Origin: Spirochaetaceae bacterium | GTDB lineage: Bacteria; Spirochaetota; Spirochaetia; Treponematales; Breznakiellaceae | Length of the DNA: 9,726 bases | NCBI GenBank assembly: GCA_031283025.1 | Contig: JAITCP010000134.1 | Coordinates: 1 to 9,726 of the forward strand | Direction of reading: 5' to 3' | In this document: positions 7,272 through 9,726 of the stretch, piece after piece | Layout: every line of letters begins with the position of its first letter | Numbering within the stretch: the stretch's first letter is position 1 | Notes under the pieces: generated by a model | What the model saw: the letters and a program-made list of their open reading frames with translations, nothing else | Database searches by the model: none | Told to the model about the DNA's origin: nothing | Made by a program: the position numbers and the translations under genes

Positions 7272-8390
7272 TTGGTGAATTATGCCCGGAATCCTCCTAA
7301 TTCCGCCAAAACAGAGGCCCAGGCGGAAATGTTAGCCAACCGGCTGATTAAGCGCCGCAAACATCTGGGTAAATGGGCCTGCCGGACAGGAGCCGGGGTT
7401 TACAGGCTTTACGACCGGGATATTCCGGAAATCCCCCTAATTTTAGACCTTTACGAACCTTCACGCGCTCAAGAAAGCCCGATCCTGGCGGGAGCCATCT
7501 ACAAACGGCCCTATGAAAAGGACGATGCTGAAGAAGCGGCCTGGCTTGGGGCCATGAGGGAGGCCGCCGCCGCCGCCCTTAACATAAACCCGGAAAATGT
7601 TATTTTACGGGAACGGAAAAAACAGCGGGGAAGCTCCCAGTACGGCAGGCTGGCGGACAAGGCCCTCCGGCGGGAGGTCTGCGAATACGGCCTCCGTTAC
7701 CGGGTAAACCTCTCCGATTATCTGGACACGGGCCTTTTCCCGGACAGGCGGCTGCTCCGCGCCCTTGTCCGCCGTGAAACTGCGTCCCGCAGCGAAACTG
7801 CATCCTGCAACGTTCTCAACCTGTTCTGTTACACCGCCTCTCTTTCCGTTGCCGCTGCGGCGGGCGGCGCCGCCAAAGTGGATTCAGTAGACATTTCCAA
7901 CACCTACCTGGACTGGGCAAGGGATAATTTTGCCCTAAACGGGATGGAAGCGGTTTTAGTCAAGGAGGGAGAATTTTTTACCCGTGCCGGAAGCGCCGCC
8001 CCATTTTCCCTTATCCGCTCCGATGCTCTCCAATTTATAGAAGAAGCCCGCCGCCGCTCTGTACGCTGGGACATGATCCTCCTGGACCCGCCGGCCTTTT
8101 CCAATTCAAAAAAGATGCGGGACGATTTTGACCTTAAGCGGGATCACGGCGCTTTGATTGCCAAGTGTCTTCCCCTCCTTAATCCCGGCGGGGTGCTGTA
8201 CTTTAGCGCCAATGTCAAAGGTTTTACCCTGGATACGGAAACGCCGGAAAGGGGGCATTTCCGCAGAAAATTGAGCCCTGCCATAACCAATATCACCGAA
8301 CAACTGCGCGACGAGGACTTTAAGGGAAGGCGCATACCGGAAACCTGGCGGATTGGGAGTTCCCCCTGTGGAGGGAGCGGGACAAAGTGA
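7272..8390 (+). CDS. rlmK: RlmK-like 23S rRNA (guanine-N7) methyltransferase, stand-alone
   Basis: 372 aa, matching the C-terminal methyltransferase half of E. coli RlmKL, which makes m7G2069 in 23S rRNA from S-adenosylmethionine. Visible family landmarks: MLANRLIKRRKHLGKWA (20-36), YRLYDRDIPE (44-53), VNLSDYLDTGLFPDRR (145-160), the SAM-binding loop VLNLFCYTAS (181-190, Ala where RlmKL has Gly), VDIS (206-209), and the active-site type motif LDPPAFSNSKKM (271-282). The RlmL half (THUMP plus N2-methyltransferase) is absent. The start is uncertain: TTG 7272, GTG 7275, or ATG 7329 (residue 20). The ATG would cut right at the conserved ANRL segment, so an upstream start is favoured although no ribosome binding site is visible there. 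The last 11 or so residues extend past the E. coli end. Residues 169-180 contain a short tandem duplication. The stop overlaps the next gene by 4 bp. Confidence 0.85.
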   Translation: MVNYARNPPNSAKTEAQAEMLANRLIKRRKHLGKWACRTGAGVYRLYDRDIPEIPLILDLYEPSRAQESPILAGAIYKRPYEKDDAEEAAWLGAMREAAAAALNINPENVILRERKKQRGSSQYGRLADKALRREVCEYGLRYRVNLSDYLDTGLFPDRRLLRALVRRETASRSETASCNVLNLFCYTASLSVAAAAGGAAKVDSVDISNTYLDWARDNFALNGMEAVLVKEGEFFTRAGSAAPFSLIRSDALQFIEEARRRSVRWDMILLDPPAFSNSKKMRDDFDLKRDHGALIAKCLPLLNPGGVLYFSANVKGFTLDTETPERGHFRRKLSPAITNITEQLRDEDFKGRRIPETWRIGSSPCGGSGTK

Positions 8391-8629
8391 AGATACCAAT
8401 GACTGACGAAGAAGCCGATTATTGGGACGAGTTTTTTACCAAAAATCCGCCAAAGGCTGACCCCAACAAAAAGGGCGGCTATTTTACCCGCCAGCGGGAG
8501 TTGCTTGATGTATTGGATAGGGCTGCTGCCGATTATATTTTAAACCGTGCACTTCAAGCGCAAAAATTGCCCGCTCAAGTCATTGGCGATATGGTTAAGG
8601 AGAAAATTGCCGCATCTGCTGTTACATAG
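8387..8629 (+). CDS. Small uncharacterised protein, possible ribbon-helix-helix-like C-terminus
   Basis: 80 aa, family not recognised. The GTG start overlaps the methyltransferase stop (GTGA) and is preceded 9 nt upstream by GGAGGGAG, so translation is likely coupled to rlmK. An ATG at 8399 is an alternative but is too far from that ribosome binding site. The N-terminal third is acidic and polar (MTDEEADYWDEFFTKNPPK), then a Lys/Gly-rich linker. Residues about 40-75 alternate hydrophobic positions in a strand-helix-helix pattern (LLDVLDRAAADYILNRALQAQKLPAQVIGDMVKEKI), reminiscent of small ribbon-helix-helix DNA-binding proteins or antitoxins. No toxin-like partner is adjacent. The coding call rests on coupling, the ribosome binding site and sensible composition; the fold idea is inference. 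Confidence 0.72.
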   Translation: MKIPMTDEEADYWDEFFTKNPPKADPNKKGGYFTRQRELLDVLDRAAADYILNRALQAQKLPAQVIGDMVKEKIAASAVT

Positions 8630-8937
8630 GGCACGCGATGGTTACCTGTTACCTGTTATTTACCAAACCCTCACTTCTCCCGCCGGTTTTGTAACTTTGA
8701 CATCTTCGCCGCTCGGTTCGATTACAAAAAGCCCCTGCTATTAATATACCGGAAATTTTAATTTTGGTAAAGGGAAAGGTTCCGGCAAAGAGAAAATTAC
8801 ACGCTTTAATTAGTGTCCGGCCGCAAAGTAGCCGACTTTGTGGTCAGACACTAATTATTTGCTATCACAAGGTTCGTTGTTTTTTATCGGCGCTTCGGTT
8901 TAAGAAAAAACGTTCTATAAAAAACCTCGACGTTCTG
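8630..8937. other. 308-bp intergenic region between convergent genes
   Basis: It lies between the rightward rlmK pair and leftward feoB. It holds a 7-bp tandem repeat GTTACCT GTTACCT followed by GTTATTT (8641-8661), a short open frame on the minus strand with coding-like composition (8660-8737), a 51-bp imperfect hairpin (8807-8857), and A/T-runs with two ACGTTCT copies (8910-8916, 8930-8936) next to the feoB stop. No convincing gene or RNA was found. Confidence 0.7.
8807..8857. repeat. 51-bp imperfect hairpin, possible bidirectional terminator or MITE-like element
   Basis: Outer arms TAATTAGTGTC (8807-8817) and GACACTAATTA (8847-8857) match over 11 bp. After a short internal mismatch, inner arms CCGCAAAGT (8821-8829) and ACTTTGTGG (8835-8843) pair over 9 bp, counting one G-T pair, around an AGCCG loop. 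Its position between convergent genes suits a shared terminator, but there is no strong T-run on either side. The AT-rich ends and length would also suit a small non-autonomous repeat element. Confidence 0.65.
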
Positions 8938-8949
8938 TTAAAACAGAGG
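8919..8949 (-). terminator. Weak candidate terminator of feoB
   Basis: On the minus strand, CCTC (8946-8949) can pair with GAGG (8925-8928), enclosing or competing with a TCTGTT/AACAGA stem (8942-8947 with 8934-8939) that covers the feoB stop codon. Six T residues follow (8919-8924). The outer stem is only 4 bp, so termination efficiency is doubtful. Confidence 0.3.
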
Positions 8950-9726
8950 CAACAGTAAAGAGCCAATTTGGTATATGCAAAAAGCGGCAAGCCATGCAAC
9001 GGAGGTTTGATACAGAATGATAAAAATCATGCCCTTTATACTGCCATATTCGCGCTTTACCGTGGCAACCGCCGCAACGCATGGGGTGTAAATAAGCGTA
9101 AACACCAGGAAACTGAATGCGCTTAACGGAGAAAACAACGTATGCAAAGTATTCCCAAGTTCCGCAACATTCGCTCCCGTTAATACCGCCAATGTGCTTA
9201 TAACGGCTTCTTTCGCGGTAAAGCCGGTTATAAGCGCCGTGGAAATTCGCCAGTCGGAAAAACCTAACGGAACGAATATTCCGCTGATTAATCTTCCGAT
9301 TACCGCAAGCAGCGAGCCTTCTCCGCCTTCAACATAGTTCAACCGCATATCAAAGGACTGCAAAAACCATATTACTACAGTTGCCATAAAGATAATGGTA
9401 AACGCCCTTTGAATAAAATCTTTTGCTTTATCCCAGCAAAGCCGCAATACGGTTTTGGCGGAAGGGAAACGGTAATTGGGCAGTTCCATTACAAAGGGAA
9501 CCGGCGCTCCCTTAAAAACCGTCTTTTCCATCAGAAAACCTGAAAGTACGCCGAAAATGATTCCCAGCAAATACAGGCTGCTCATTACCAGCGCCGAATG
9601 TTTTGGAAAAAAAGCGGCGGCAAACAGGGCGTATATGGGGAGTTTCGCGCTGCAGCTCATAAACGGCGTAAGCAGTATGGTCATTTTTTTATCCCGCTCG
9701 CTTGCAAGCGTCCGCGTCGCCATAAT
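8938..9726 (-). CDS. feoB: Ferrous iron transport protein B, C-terminal half (runs off the right edge)
   Basis: FeoB is the inner-membrane Fe(II) transporter with an N-terminal G-protein domain and a C-terminal membrane domain with two Gate regions. The window holds the last 262 codons; the frame is open through base 9726, so the G domain lies outside. The first Gate region is clear: MATRTLASERDKKMTILL followed by TPFMSCSAKLPIY with its conserved Cys. The second Gate region is also present: ITGFTAKEAVISTLAVL, then YTPCVAAVATVKREYGSIKG and a final hydrophobic segment ending SLLLPLF. Several membrane spans are evident. The gene is on the minus strand, convergent with rlmK and its partner. Whether feoA accompanies it cannot be seen; none lies just downstream. 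Internal Met codons near the edge are not starts. Confidence 0.93.
   Translation of the reverse strand: MMATRTLASERDKKMTILLTPFMSCSAKLPIYALFAAAFFPKHSALVMSSLYLLGIIFGVLSGFLMEKTVFKGAPVPFVMELPNYRFPSAKTVLRLCWDKAKDFIQRAFTIIFMATVVIWFLQSFDMRLNYVEGGEGSLLAVIGRLISGIFVPLGFSDWRISTALITGFTAKEAVISTLAVLTGANVAELGNTLHTLFSPLSAFSFLVFTLIYTPCVAAVATVKREYGSIKGMIFIILYQTSVAWLAAFCIYQIGSLLLPLF

Noticed and set aside
8341..8400. Possible frameshift joining rlmK to the 80-aa gene
   Set aside because: The rlmK frame aligns with the E. coli RlmK end (I-x-x-x-W-x-I) before its stop, and the second gene has its own ribosome binding site and GTGA overlap, so two separate genes explain the sequence.
8641..8661. GTTACCT tandem repeat as iteron or origin element
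   Set aside because: Only two full copies and a partial third, with no replication gene nearby.
8764..8958. 64-aa open frame on the plus strand
   Set aside because: It reads through the 51-bp hairpin and into the feoB end, is highly basic without domain-like pattern, and has no ribosome binding site.

Overview
The window looks like chromosomal DNA of a Gram-negative host-associated spirochaete, most likely a Treponema relative. This is inferred from the mixture of a MalE-type substrate-binding lipoprotein with a relaxed lipobox, a secreted TPR/NHL/vWA-like protein, and mid-range base composition with AT-rich intergenic gaps. No 16S or other taxonomic marker is present, so the assignment is tentative. 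There are no tRNA or rRNA genes, no CRISPR array and no recognisable transposase.

Left part (1-3032, minus strand): a maltose/maltodextrin-type ABC importer in the order malE, malF, malG, with malG running off the left edge. No ATPase gene is in view. In front of malE is a compact control region: a consensus -35 (TTGACA), a 17-bp spacer and a -10-like hexamer (TAATCT). Directly after these, over the expected transcription start, lie two CACGTG-centred palindromes that together form a perfect 13-bp inverted repeat. This looks like a repressor roadblock for sugar-responsive control.

Middle part (3125-7055, minus strand): a tightly packed three-gene unit transcribed as galactokinase-family kinase, then a 227-aa TPR protein, then a 690-aa secreted protein with an N-terminal signal peptide, TPR-like helices, an NHL-like beta-propeller and a degenerate vWA-like domain. 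Gaps between the genes are 3-4 bp. The kinase keeps the galactokinase catalytic motifs but has Glu where galactokinases have the sugar-binding Asp. With the neighbouring importer the theme is sugar uptake and activation, but the two units have separate promoters.

Intergenic 7056-7271 separates the kinase operon from a rightward pair. It holds three different perfect inverted repeats packed into about 100 bp, the first overlapping the putative kinase promoter. This is the most unusual non-coding structure in the window.

Right part: a plus-strand gene (7272-8390) for a stand-alone RlmK-like 23S rRNA methyltransferase overlaps by 4 bp an 80-aa uncharacterised protein whose C-terminal half could be a ribbon-helix-helix-like fold. 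A 308-bp gap (8630-8937) follows, with a 51-bp imperfect hairpin, short direct repeats and a possible coding remnant. The window ends in the C-terminal half of a ferrous-iron transporter FeoB on the minus strand, convergent with the methyltransferase pair.

No complete novel system was recognised. The best candidates for new biology are the triple-hairpin cluster, the 51-bp hairpin, the kinase with the altered sugar-binding motif, and the small gene coupled to rlmK.
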